Assembly (NCBI GenBank): GCA_916048095.2
Contig: OU696571.1
Location: forward strand, 5,947,001-6,011,000
Origin: Sacculina carcini
Taxonomy: Eukaryota > Arthropoda > Thecostraca > Sacculinidae
DNA length: 64,000 nucleotides
Direction of reading: 5' to 3'
The notes beneath the pieces are model-generated. The model was given only the letters and a program-made list of their open reading frames with translations, was not told the DNA's origin and did no database searches. A program made the position numbers and the translations under genes. Numbering within the stretch: the first letter of the stretch is position 1; each line of letters begins with the position of its first letter. Shown in pieces: positions 12,080 through 21,661 of this stretch.

Positions 12080-12587
12080 CGATGTGTTCGCTGATTCGTA
12101 TCTTCAATATTATTCTACATGATTTCCGTTTGTATATTTGCCATAGTTGTGTATCAAGTGAAAATACACAAAGATCATTTCGTTGCAAGTCATTTTTGTG
12201 TCAATTCCGACACAGTCGAATAACGTTTAAATTACCGATTCAGTCAAACCGTCTTGTGTAAACATAACTAGTGATTCATAGGCATTCGTTTCGGCAAAAA
12301 TATACATTAATTTTGTTCATCGTCTTTGCGACCGTTAAAATTACCGATTTAGTCAAACCATTTTGTATAAATAGGGCACCCATTTCGGCTATAATTGAAA
12401 ATTATTCTATTCACGCCTCGACCAAACATCGACTTGGCGACCCAATATATCGTGACGCAAACAAATGTGACGCGAAATAATTATTATATACAAATGTGAC
12501 ACAGAATGACTTTTAAAGAAAAAAATATTTAGCCCTATTAAACATTCCCCGTAAAACGCTGCTGTGGTCGAACTCTGCGAGGACCCA

Positions 12588-12895
12588 GGTTCGAAACCCG
12601 TCAGGGATGTATATTTAAAATACATAAATAAAAGTTAGGCTAGGTCGGGTTAGGTTAGGTATATAAAAAAGAAAAATATAAGTTGGGTTAGGTAGGGCTG
12701 GTTCGGGTTAGGTTAGGTATAGCATAGAGAAAACAAGTTAGGTTAGGTCAGGTTAGGTTCGAAACCTGTCAGGTATGTATATTTAAAATACATAAAAAAG
12801 TTAGGTTAGGTTAGGTTGGGTCGGGTTAGGTATAGCATAAAGGAAAAAAGTTAGGTTAGGTCGGGTAGGGTTAGGTGAGGTGGAGAAAAAAATTG
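12588..12895. repeat. Two tandem 168-bp units with TTAGG-like repeats and a pol III B-box-like start
   Basis: Both units start GGTTCGAAACC (12588 and 12756), continue with ATGTATATTTAAAATACATAA and then degenerate TTAGG repeats. The start equals a tRNA B-box. An upstream phrase (from about 12545) may be the rest of a tRNA-like head, but no clover-leaf could be drawn. The repeats resemble the arthropod telomere unit without being an ordered array. Confidence 0.6.
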
Positions 12896-12944
12896 CGTCA
12901 GAGGGGGGAGGGGCCTAAGTTGTGTAAGCAAATGTAACAAAGTA

Positions 12945-14001
12945 TTGAACTCTACTACTGCTGCTTCTCGTCGTCTTCTGATAAATTTTTCTTATACTGA
13001 ATTCATGGTTTTTCACCCTCCTCGTCTAACTCCACCTACACTTCCATTTCCTTTACGTTCGTTAGTGCGATACTTGGGTGTAATTATGGATTCCTCTCTC
13101 ATCTTTAGCAATAATATTAGTTCTGTCACACGTACATGCCGTCTTATTCTACGCGCGCTGAATCCCATACGTCCATTCCTCGACCAAGCGTCTGCCATCA
13201 AGCTCATCAAAACACTGGTTTTTCCTCGTATAGATTATTGTATTGTTTTATATTTCAACACTACGCGATGCTATTTGAAACCATTTCAGACGGTGATCAA
13301 TCAATGCTGTAGATTTGTCCTCTCTCCCGTTGTTTGTGTTCACACATCTCACCATTTGTACAATCTTCGTTGGCTACCTATTATTCCGCGAATTCATTTC
13401 CGTCTGTACTGTATTATTTTCAAACTGCTGAACGGCATCAATCAGCCTGAATATCTTGTATGTTTGTTATCTCATATCTCAAATCCCAACACCACTATTA
13501 CAGGTCCTCTACAATGTCCTAGAGCGTTGTGTGAATCTCCCTGGTCAGCAAAATCATTTACCTTTTTTGCCCCTCGTTTCTATAACTCACTTCCATCTCA
13601 TGTCCTTCTATCTCCCTCTTTCTCTTCTTTCACTTCATCTCTGCGCACATACTTATTCTCTAAATCTTTTGATCGCTCATCTCATTGCCTTACACCATAT
13701 GCCAAAATTTAGCTGCTCAAAGTCCACTCTCAAATTTTGCTTGCCTTTGTTTTTTGCATTCACGTGTTTTTTGTGTACTGTAATCAATTTTTCTATCTCC
13801 TATCTCTACCTGATTATCTTTGTACTGAAAATTTGTGTGAATTTCTTATCCTTACTGTGTGTGTATGTTTTATTCTTATGATCATTTATTGCGTTCAATG
13901 TTTGTTTCATATTGCGTCGACGTGTAGCTATTTTTTTGTCTGTGCTATTTTTGTTCTTTTTTAATCGCGCCATTGTTGCTATGTGCGCTAAATCAAATAC
14001 A

Positions 14002-14003
<2 letters not shown>
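12945..14003 (+). mobile_element. CR1/Rex1-like LINE, 3' end fragment
   Basis: One frame to the stop at 13710-13712 encodes the C-terminal part of a LINE reverse transcriptase: VRYLGVIMDSSL (after the YADD palm), then the thumb and connection region with IKTLVFPRIDYC, LYNLRWLPIIPRI and SAKSFTFFAPRFYNSLP. The 5' part, including the endonuclease and the palm catalytic motif, is missing, as in ordinary 5'-truncated LINEs. A T-rich 3' UTR runs to the tail AAATACATG(TTG)n near 14003. The next LINE is inserted in this tail. A similar 3' end scrap occurs at about 38880-38966. This is a dead fragment. Confidence 0.8.
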
Positions 14004-14032
<29 letters not shown>

Positions 14033-14597
14033 CCTCAAGTTGTCTGGCCGAGCAACTTCGAGCTCCTGAGGAAAGACACGGCACCGATCGGGTTGTTCCA
14101 CAGGTCTCTGACTGTTTTGATTTTGTGTTGGCGTCTGAGTTGGGTGTGTGCTGTGCAGTGTTGCATGATGTGTATGACGGTGTGTGGTGCTGAATTGCAA
14201 TCTGGACAGGTGTCATCGATTGAGTCATTCAACCCTTTCTGATATGACAGAAGGGCAGGATGATGACCGCATCTCAACCTGGCCAGATGCACCTTGTATT
14301 CCCTTGTGAGTGTGTTTTCTGATTTGTGTATGTCCGGTGGGTGTCTTTGTAGGAGTGTATTGTGTTGTAGTGAGTGTATGGCTTTCCGTGCGATCTCTGT
14401 GTGTATGTGTTTCTTGATTGATGTGCGTGGGGGAGCTGATGGAAGTGATGTGAGAATTTGGCTGTGGTAAAGTGTGCTTGGTGTTGTTTTTATGTTTCTG
14501 TCTGTGTTGTCTTGTGTTGTGAGGTGATGTAGTGGATGTGCTGTGTTGGTGACTGCTGCTGCAAGTGTTTGTGTGCCTCTCATGTCTAGGTGATGTA

Positions 14598-17052
14598 TCA
14601 GTTTCAGTATTTTGGTTTCGTGATGAAGGTGGTCCACTGGTGTGGTGGCTGTGCATCCTGTTATTGTTCTGAGTGCGGTGTTTTGAAGTGTTTGAAATGT
14701 GTTTGTGTGGCGTGTTGCGAGATTGCTAGCCCATGCGGGGCTAGCATATTCTATCACGGGTCGGATGTACTGTTTGTATATGGTGGTTGTGGTGTCTTTG
14801 TTGTGTCCGAAAGTTGTGTGTGAGAGTGCTTTCAGTGTGTTGAGGCGTGGAGTGACCTTAGTTTTGATGTTGGTGATGTGTTGTTTGAATGAGAGTTGTG
14901 TGTCGTATGTGGCGCCTAGTATTTTTGGTGTGTGCGTGTGTGGGATGATCGTGTTGTTGATGGTGATTTGTGGTGTTTAGTTGTGTTCGGATGTCCAGTT
15001 GGTGATGAGTGTGGCTGTGGATTTGGCCGGTGCAATGTTCAGTTGATTTGTGCTGAACCATTGTTGTAGTGTGTTGATGTAAGGTTGTAGTGTGTTGATG
15101 TAAGGTTGTAGTGTGTGCACTGCTGTGTCGGCGTGTCTGTGTGTACTTGTGATTGTGATGTCGTCTGCGTATGATGATATTTGTATGGATGAAGTGTTGG
15201 GTGCTGGTATGTCATGTAGGTATAAGTTGAAAAGTGTTGGTGCTAAAACGGAGCCCTGAGGGACTCCGTTTGTTATGTTTCGTGTGTGAGATGATTGTCC
15301 ATTGTACCTCACATGGGCGCATCTGCCGGCGAGGTAGTTGGCCAACCATCTCTTAGTGTTATTGTGAAGTGTGGTGTCTAGTATTTGTTTGTGAGATTGT
15401 GTCGTGGAACTCTGTCGAAGGCTTTGCTGATGTCGAGTGTTATGAGTAGTGTTCTGTGTGGTGGTTTTGTTGTGTTTATGTTACCCATCATGGTCTGTGT
15501 GAGTTTTGTGAGCAGTGTGGTTGTAGAGTGCAGTGATCTGAAGCCGTGTTGTGATTGTGATAGTGGGATTTGTGGTGTGATGAGTTTGAGGATGAGGCGC
15601 TCTGTGATTTTTGATGGTGTGCAGAGCAGTGTGATTGGACGATGTGAAGAAAGAAGCGCGGGGTCTGTGCCTTGTTTGTGTAGTGTGATGATGATGCCCG
15701 TTTTCCAGATGTGAGGTATTGTGTTGTGTGAGAAGCTGTAGTTGGATATGTTGGTGAGTGTCTGTATGCCTTGTGGTCCAAGATGTTTCAGATGGATGTT
15801 ACTTATTCCATCTGGACCACAGGCTGATGATTGTGTCAGTTTGAGTATTTTGGTTTCGTGATGAAGGTGGTCCACTGGTGTGGTGGCTGTGCATCCTGTT
15901 ATTGTTCTGAGTGCGGTGTTTTGAAGTGTTTGAAGTGTGTTTGTGTGGCGTGTTGCGAGATTGCTAGCCCATGCGGGGCTAGCATATTCTATCACGGGTC
16001 GGATGTACTGTTTGTATATGGTGGTTGTGGTGTCTTTGTTGTGTCCGAAAGTTGTGTGTGAGAGTGCTTTCAGTGTGTTGAGGCGTGGAGTGACCTTAGT
16101 TTTGATGTTGGTGATGTGTTGTTTGAATGAGAGTTGTGTGTCGTATGTGGCGCCTAGTATTTTTGGTGTGTGCGTGTGTGGGATGATCGTGTTGTTGATG
16201 GTGATTTGTGGTGTTTAGTTATGTTCGGATGTCCAGTTGGTGATGAGTGTGGCTGTGGATTTGGCCGGTGCAATGTTCAGTTGGTTTGTGCTGAACCATT
16301 GTTGTAGTGTGTTGATGTAAGGTTGTAGTGTGTGCACTGCTGTGTCGGCGTGTCTGTGTGTACTTGTGATTGTGATGTCGTCTGCGTATGATGATATTTG
16401 TATGGATGGAGTGTTGGGTGCTGGCATGTCATGTAGGTATAAGTTGAAAAGTGTTGGTGCTAAAACGGAGCCCTGAGGGACTCCGTTTGTTATGTTTCGT
16501 GTGTGAGATGATTGTCCATTGTACCTCACATGGGCGCATCTGCCAGCGAGGTAGTTGGCCAACCATCTCTTAGTGTTATTGTGAAGTGTGGTGTCTAGTA
16601 TTTTGTTTGTGAGATTGTGTCGTGGAACTCTGTCGAAGGCTTTGCTGATGTCGAGTGTTATGAGTAGTGTTCTGTGTGGTGGTTTTGTTGTGTTTATGTT
16701 TCCCATCATGGTCTGTGTGAGTTTTGTGAGCAGTGTGGTTGTAGAGTGCAGTGATCTGAAGCCGTGTTGTGATTGTGATAGTGGGATTTGTGGTGTGATG
16801 AGTTTGAGGATGAGGCGCTCTGTGATTTTTGATGGTGTGCAGAGCAGTGTGATTGGACGATGTGAAGAAAGAAGCGTGGGGTCTGTGCCTTGTTTGTGTA
16901 GTGTGATGATGATGCCCGTTTTCCAGATGTGAGGTATTGTGTTGTGTGAGAAGCTGTAGTTGGATATGTTGGTGAGTGTCTGTATGCCTTGTGGTCCAAG
17001 ATGTTTCAGATGGATGTTACTTATTCCATCTGGACCACAGGCTGATGATTGT
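14598..17052 (-). repeat. Tandem duplication of 1.2 kb inside the LINE
   Basis: Copy 1 is 14598-15835 (1238 bp) and copy 2 is 15836-17052 (1217 bp). They are about 99% identical; copy 1 has one extra 21-bp unit (near 15070-15110). The segment covers the reverse transcriptase palm to the connection region, so two RT cores lie head to tail. The junction shows no long homology. Confidence 0.9.
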
Positions 17053-18363
17053 TTTATGTTGTGTATGATGTGTCGTGTCTGCGCATGTGTGAATAGTGTG
17101 TATAGTGGATCTGTGCTGAATGTGTGTTTACGTCTGATGATTGTCCTGTCTTTTTGTGTAGGAGTGATGTGGCTGATGTGTGAGTAGTGGTTAATGAGTG
17201 TGTTTGCTTGTTGTTTATTTGATGGTACAGATGATGTGTCGGTCGTGATGGCTGCGTGTGTGCGTGTTATATTGCTGTTTGAGAGTGTGATGCTTTTCAG
17301 TGTGTTGTATAGTTTTGTGGTGTTTGATCTGTGATCTAGTGTTTTTATGTAGTTGTGCCAGTTCAGTGATTTTTGTTCATGTATCTTGGTGTTGATTGTG
17401 GAGTTGAGTGCGTGTATTTGTTCGGATGTATTGTGTGAGTGTGGTGTCGGAGAGTGTTTCAGTGTGTCGCGTTGTTTGTTGAGTGTGTATATTTCTTGTG
17501 TAAAGTTTGGGTTGTGTTGTTTTCTGTGTCCTTTTGGGATGTGTTGTTTGTCTGCCTTGTGTATGATGCTGTTAAATGTTTGGACTGTTTTGTTTATGTC
17601 TGTTATGTATGTTGTGTTGAGTTGCGTAAATGCTAGTTCCGTGTCGTGTGTGAATTGTGACCAATTGGCTTTTGTGTAATTTGTGTAAGTGCGTCTGGGT
17701 GTGTTTGGTGCAGTTCTGATTTTGGTGGTGATGACGATTGGAAGGTGGTCTGACCCAAGCTCTTTGACCACCTTCCAAGTGGTTGTGTGGGTGAGATTCG
17801 GTGTGCAAAATGTGATGTAGGGTGATGTCGGATGATAGTGTGCCTGATGTGTGGTGTGAGTGTGTTGGTGAGTGTTGTTGAGAATGTAGAGGTGTTCTGT
17901 TTGTTGTAGTATGTCTGTGCCTCTGTTGGTGAGTGGATTGTGTGTGTACCAGGCAGGATCTTTGGCGTTGAAGTCGCCATCCAGTATTGTGTTAGGTGTG
18001 TTTGTGAGGTTGCGTATATCTGGTGTGTAGTTGCGAGGTACTGTTGGTGAAGTTTGTGGTGGAATGTATACGTTGATGATTGAAATGTGTGAGTGTGTGC
18101 CAGTGCGTATTTGTATCGATTGTTGTTCTGTTGTGGTGTCGTTTGGTGGTAGTAGTGCTTGTGTCTGTGTGCTGGTGTTTGTGTAGTTGATAGTTCTGTG
18201 TATAAGTGTGATGAGGCCACCGCCTCGATCGCTAGTGCGGTCCTGGCGGATGGTGGTGTAGTTGTGAAAGGTGGGTGTTCTGTGGTGCTGTTGTAACTTT
18301 GTTTCTTGTATGAGTGCTATGTGAATGGAGTGTCGTGTGAGGAAGTGTGTTAGTTCGTGTTTT

Positions 18364-19278
18364 TTATGTGTTGATGCCGTCTATGTTGAGCTGGAGAATG
18401 TTGATGTTGTGTGTGCGGTGTATGTTGGTGTTTGTGCGTGTGAGAGTGTTGTTGAGATGTTGAGTTGTTGATGGAGGAGGTGGTGGTGGTGAGTGTGGTG
18501 ATGATGGCAGAACTGATGGTGATGATAGTGAGGATGGTGCTGATGGTGATAGTGATGCTTGTGAGGAGGACGAAGTTGTTGGTGAGTGTGATGATGAACA
18601 AGTAGTATGTGAAGATGAGAATGATGGTGATGTCGGTGGTGCTGATGACCGCGATGATGTTGATGAAACGGAGGTGACTGATGTTGGTGAATGTGCCAGT
18701 GTCGGTGTACGTGCAGGTGTTGATGAGTTTGGTGCGCATAATGAGCAGATGAATGAACGCGTGTATTGTGTGATGTTGTGTAGTGATGTGCATGTGGTGT
18801 GGCACCAGTTCAGGCAGGAGTTGCACTGAACTGAGCCTTTCGTGTGTCGGCGTGTAGTGAGTGGCTGTGTACATATGTGGCAGGTGTATGTGTGTCTCGG
18901 GCATGGATTTGGTTCTACGTCTCCTGCGAGTATGAGCATACGAGAAATGATCGCGAGCGGATCATATCTCGACGCCCCCGCAGGAGACGGTGACATGCGT
19001 GGAAATGAAAGTGTGAGGCGAGCGGTGTTGGTACTGTGTCTGTTGTTTGTGTATGTGTAGCGTGGCGTCACGATTTTTGCCAGTTGCACTGAGCTGAAAA
19101 AAAAGAAAAAAAGAAAAAAAAGACCTGTGGAACCCGGGTGGCCGAAGCCGATCCCAGGAGCTCGACAGCCCCGCCGTTCTGACGAGGCTGGAAGGGTTGT
19201 TGCTGCGGTTTGGCCTCCAGATTGGAGGGTGGTCCCACGACGTAGACGTCGCAGCTCCAGGACCTGCATGTTGAGCAA
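18364..19278 (-). CDS. LINE N-terminal reading frame: 2A-like motif plus PHD-like zinc finger
   Basis: A 304-codon frame. About 115 residues in, MLILAGDVEPNPCP resembles the ribosome-skipping 2A consensus DxExNPGP, with Cys (TGC) in place of the essential Gly (GGC). Directly after it comes CHIC, CNSC, WCHTTC and CSLC, the spacing of a PHD finger. Then follows a Ser/Thr/Pro-rich tail. 2A motifs at the N-terminus followed by a zinc finger are known from several LINE groups, where 2A separates the N-terminal part from the rest. With Cys at that site the 2A is expected to be inactive in this copy. Confidence 0.7.
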   Translation of the reverse strand: MLNMQVLELRRLRRGTTLQSGGQTAATTLPASSERRGCRAPGIGFGHPGSTGLFFLFFFFFSSVQLAKIVTPRYTYTNNRHSTNTARLTLSFPRMSPSPAGASRYDPLAIISRMLILAGDVEPNPCPRHTYTCHICTQPLTTRRHTKGSVQCNSCLNWCHTTCTSLHNITQYTRSFICSLCAPNSSTPARTPTLAHSPTSVTSVSSTSSRSSAPPTSPSFSSSHTTCSSSHSPTTSSSSQASLSPSAPSSLSSPSVLPSSPHSPPPPPPSTTQHLNNTLTRTNTNIHRTHNINILQLNIDGINT

Positions 19279-19305
19279 CTAAGCTGAACGAGCAGCTCCA
19301 GGACT

Positions 19306-19759
19306 AATACATGTTGTTGTTGTTGTTGTTAATGATTTGTTCATGCTCTTTATTTACGATTCAATCTCTCCTAATTTGGTTATCATTCCTTTAAGTTTTT
19401 ACTCGTAATTTTTTTGCTTTACCATTTTGGGACAGACTCATGATGACTCAGTCCTTGGCCGCGCTGTGACACCCAGTACAAATATACCCAGCAACTCAAC
19501 ACCAGCCACACTTCACTTGTCAATTCACAGTTCACTCTAATCACTCAAAGCACGTTTGACATTTACGTCCTCACTGTTACACGGCCAAACAAACTCATCA
19601 TGTGTGTATATGTACGTATGTGTGTATGTATGTATGTGTATGTATGTGTATGTATGTGTACATATGTATGTATGTGTACATATGTATGTATGTATGTATG
19701 TATGTGTGTATGTATGTTTGTATGTATGTCTTATGTATGTATTTATATGTATATGTTTC
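19306..19759. repeat. Non-coding stretch with (TTG)n and (TATG)n microsatellites
   Basis: 19306-19331 repeats the LINE target site with TTG units. 19332-19600 shows nothing recognisable. 19600-19750 is a TATG/TGTATG microsatellite. The last five bases, GTTTC (19755-19759), are the left target duplication of LTR element B. Confidence 0.8.
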
Positions 19760-19906
19760 TGTATTTGAATGTAAGCACGAAAAATAAAAAAACAATAAAG
19801 CACAATTCCACACGATCGCACCGCAACACAATGCACTAAATATTACTCTCTTCACCGAGCAACATTCTGAACCACTGCACAAACACCACACTCTCACTTC
19901 ACCAGT
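19760..19906 (-). repeat. LTR element B, 3' LTR, outer part
   Basis: Matches 38345-38491 of the 5' LTR. It ends in ACCAGT, the target site of the inserted LINE. Confidence 0.9.
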
Positions 19907-20001
19907 TGTGTTTGAGTTGTGTTTGACGACGTGTTTGCGTGTTTGTGTTTGTGTTTGCGGACGTGTGTTTGTGAGTCAGTGAAAACCAGTTAGTGTGTGA
20001 A

Positions 20002-20943
20002 ATGGATTTGGATACAATGAAATTACTACTAAGCTCGCAAGAGTCGGCGTATAAATCCGCCATGGAGGCCATGGCCACACAGCTGAATGGGCGGATCAAG
20101 TGTCTCGAGGACACAATGTCTGAATATCGGAGGAACCTGGAGTTCTCGCAGGCGGAAATTCTTGAGCAAAAATCAATGATAAAGGAACTCCAGTCTCAAG
20201 AAAAAACCCAAGCAACTAAGCAGAACGAGTTGACAAATATACTTCAGCAACTGGAAGGCCGTGCGAACAGGGCTGAAGATCATAGCCGTCGCTTGAACGT
20301 TCGAATCACTGGAGTGAAAGAGGAGGGACGCGAGACCAGTGAGCAGACCACTGCTGCTGTGAAGTCCCTCCTGGTTGACAAACTGGACCTGGAGCGCTGT
20401 CAAATTGACTGTGCTTTTCGAATAGGGAAGGCGGAAGGCCCGAAATCAAGAGGCATCTTGTCCACTTTTGGGTCATACATCGGCAGACAGGCAGCGTTAA
20501 GGAACGCAAACAGACTGAGGGGCACTGGTATCTACATTAACGAGGATTTATGTGCCGCTTCCCAGGAGGAAAAAATGAAGCAGATGCCTCGTTTCAAACA
20601 AGCGAGGCAAGAAGGCAAGGTTGCTTACTTCAAGGGCAGCAAATTATTTGTAAAAGAGCGAACTGCAGCATTGACAGCGTCACCAGTGGTGGGGGGAGTG
20701 GTCGCGTCTACGGCAGCGGGGGCGGTATCGTCTCTGGCGGCGCCTGTGTCTCCGGCGGCGGGGGCGGTGTTGTATCTGGCAGCACCTATATCTCCGGCGT
20801 TGGGGGCGGTGTCGTCTCTGGCGGCGCCTGTGTCTCCGCCGGCGGGGAGGGTGTCGTCTCCAATGGCTGGGGCTGGGACAGCTCCTGTGGTTGGGACCAC
20901 GAGAGCGTCTGCCCGCGGTCGACGAGCCCCTAAAAGGAATTAA
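20002..20943 (+). CDS. LINE ORF1 protein (coiled coil, L1-ORF1-like core)
   Basis: An intact frame of 313 codons starting at the first ATG (20002). Residues about 10-95 form a heptad-rich coiled coil. The next part (RRLNVRITGVKEEG, CAFRIGKAEG, GTGIYINEDL, FKQARQEGKVAYF, KLFVKER) matches the RNA-binding core of L1/Jockey ORF1-type proteins, which coat LINE RNA and act as nucleic-acid chaperones. The C-terminal quarter is an Ala/Ser/Pro-rich tail built of a 14-residue repeat (AGAVSSLAAPVSPA and variants), from a 42-bp DNA repeat at about 20706-20850. It ends in a basic RGRRAPKRN. ORF2 follows 41 nt later. The frame looks undamaged, unlike ORF2. Confidence 0.85.
   Translation: MDLDTMKLLLSSQESAYKSAMEAMATQLNGRIKCLEDTMSEYRRNLEFSQAEILEQKSMIKELQSQEKTQATKQNELTNILQQLEGRANRAEDHSRRLNVRITGVKEEGRETSEQTTAAVKSLLVDKLDLERCQIDCAFRIGKAEGPKSRGILSTFGSYIGRQAALRNANRLRGTGIYINEDLCAASQEEKMKQMPRFKQARQEGKVAYFKGSKLFVKERTAALTASPVVGGVVASTAAGAVSSLAAPVSPAAGAVLYLAAPISPALGAVSSLAAPVSPPAGRVSSPMAGAGTAPVVGTTRASARGRRAPKRN
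20706..20862 (+). repeat. 42-bp coding minisatellite in LINE ORF1
   Basis: About 3.5 units of a GC-rich 42-bp repeat, each giving AGAVSSLAAPVSPA or a close variant. Confidence 0.85.
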
Positions 20944-21661
20944 AACCAAGAAAATTGTGTGGTATGTGCTGTTGAACTGTTGGTATGTACTCTTTCAGTA
21001 TGCACGCAAATGCCAATATGTACTCTTCTCACACCTCAAAGTTTCAAATAGTCAGGTCATTGGGAACTCATCCAGATTATGATGTCGACCAATATTTAAA
21101 TTCCATATCATCTCATGACACAGAATATCTACTACAAAAAGAAGTAACACTACTGTACAATAAAAATTTATCTATCATGAGCTTTAATATAAGGTCAATT
21201 ACGAAAAAATTTCAATATTTCTTGGATGATATCATTTCAGGATGTTCTCTGAAGCCTGACATAGTGGGTTTCAGCGAAATCAGCCTATGTGAAGATTACG
21301 CACCTATGTATAACATGCCAGGGTACGATAGCTATTTCAACCCTAGAAATGTCCACGGTGGAGGCATTGCTGTGTATATTAATAATGAATTTACTACCAA
21401 AATGCTCGACATTTTTACCTTAACATCACCAGATATTGAAACACTAGGCATTGAAATAAATCAGAAAAGTAAATACACAATAGTTATCAATATATATAGA
21501 CCTCCAAATGGGATACTTTCAAAATTCTTTGATAGCCTGCAAGGAATCCTATCGACCGTCAGGGATTCCCGGAAGTACAAAATAGTCCATATTATGGGTG
21601 ACTTCAATATCGATTTGTTAAAGCCAACTGACAACAACAACAACAAACATTTATTTGATAT

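Larger units (their letters stand above)
14004..19305 (-). mobile_element. Jockey-like LINE, 5' end preserved, with 2A-like motif and internal tandem duplication
   Basis: Minus-strand LINE with a (CAA)n 3' tail at 14004-14030 and its 5' UTR ending at about 19305. AATACATG lies on both sides (13996-14003 and 19306-19313, each followed by TTG repeats), so it is a target duplication. Read from 19278: an N-terminal segment, a 2A-like motif (DVEPNPCP), a PHD-type Cys/His finger, a Ser/Thr-rich linker, an endonuclease (ELGSDHLPIV at 17.75 kb) and RT (KAFDRVPRHNL, GVPQGSVLAPTLFNLYL, SYADDI). The C-terminus has a CPDC...H...C finger near 14.2 kb. The endonuclease is spread over shifted frames and 14598-17052 is a tandem duplication, so the copy is dead. 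Confidence 0.85.

Noticed and set aside
12588-12895. Telomere
   Set aside because: TTAGG-like words are degenerate and mixed with other sequence, and genes and elements continue on both sides.
14590-17679. Plus-strand Cys/Val-rich frames repeated at 14.6, 15.8 and 61 kb
   Set aside because: Antisense shadows of the Jockey-like LINE; they repeat because the LINE does.
19556-19839. Open frames of Tyr/Met/Cys/Val repeats on both strands
   Set aside because: They are translations of the TATG microsatellite.
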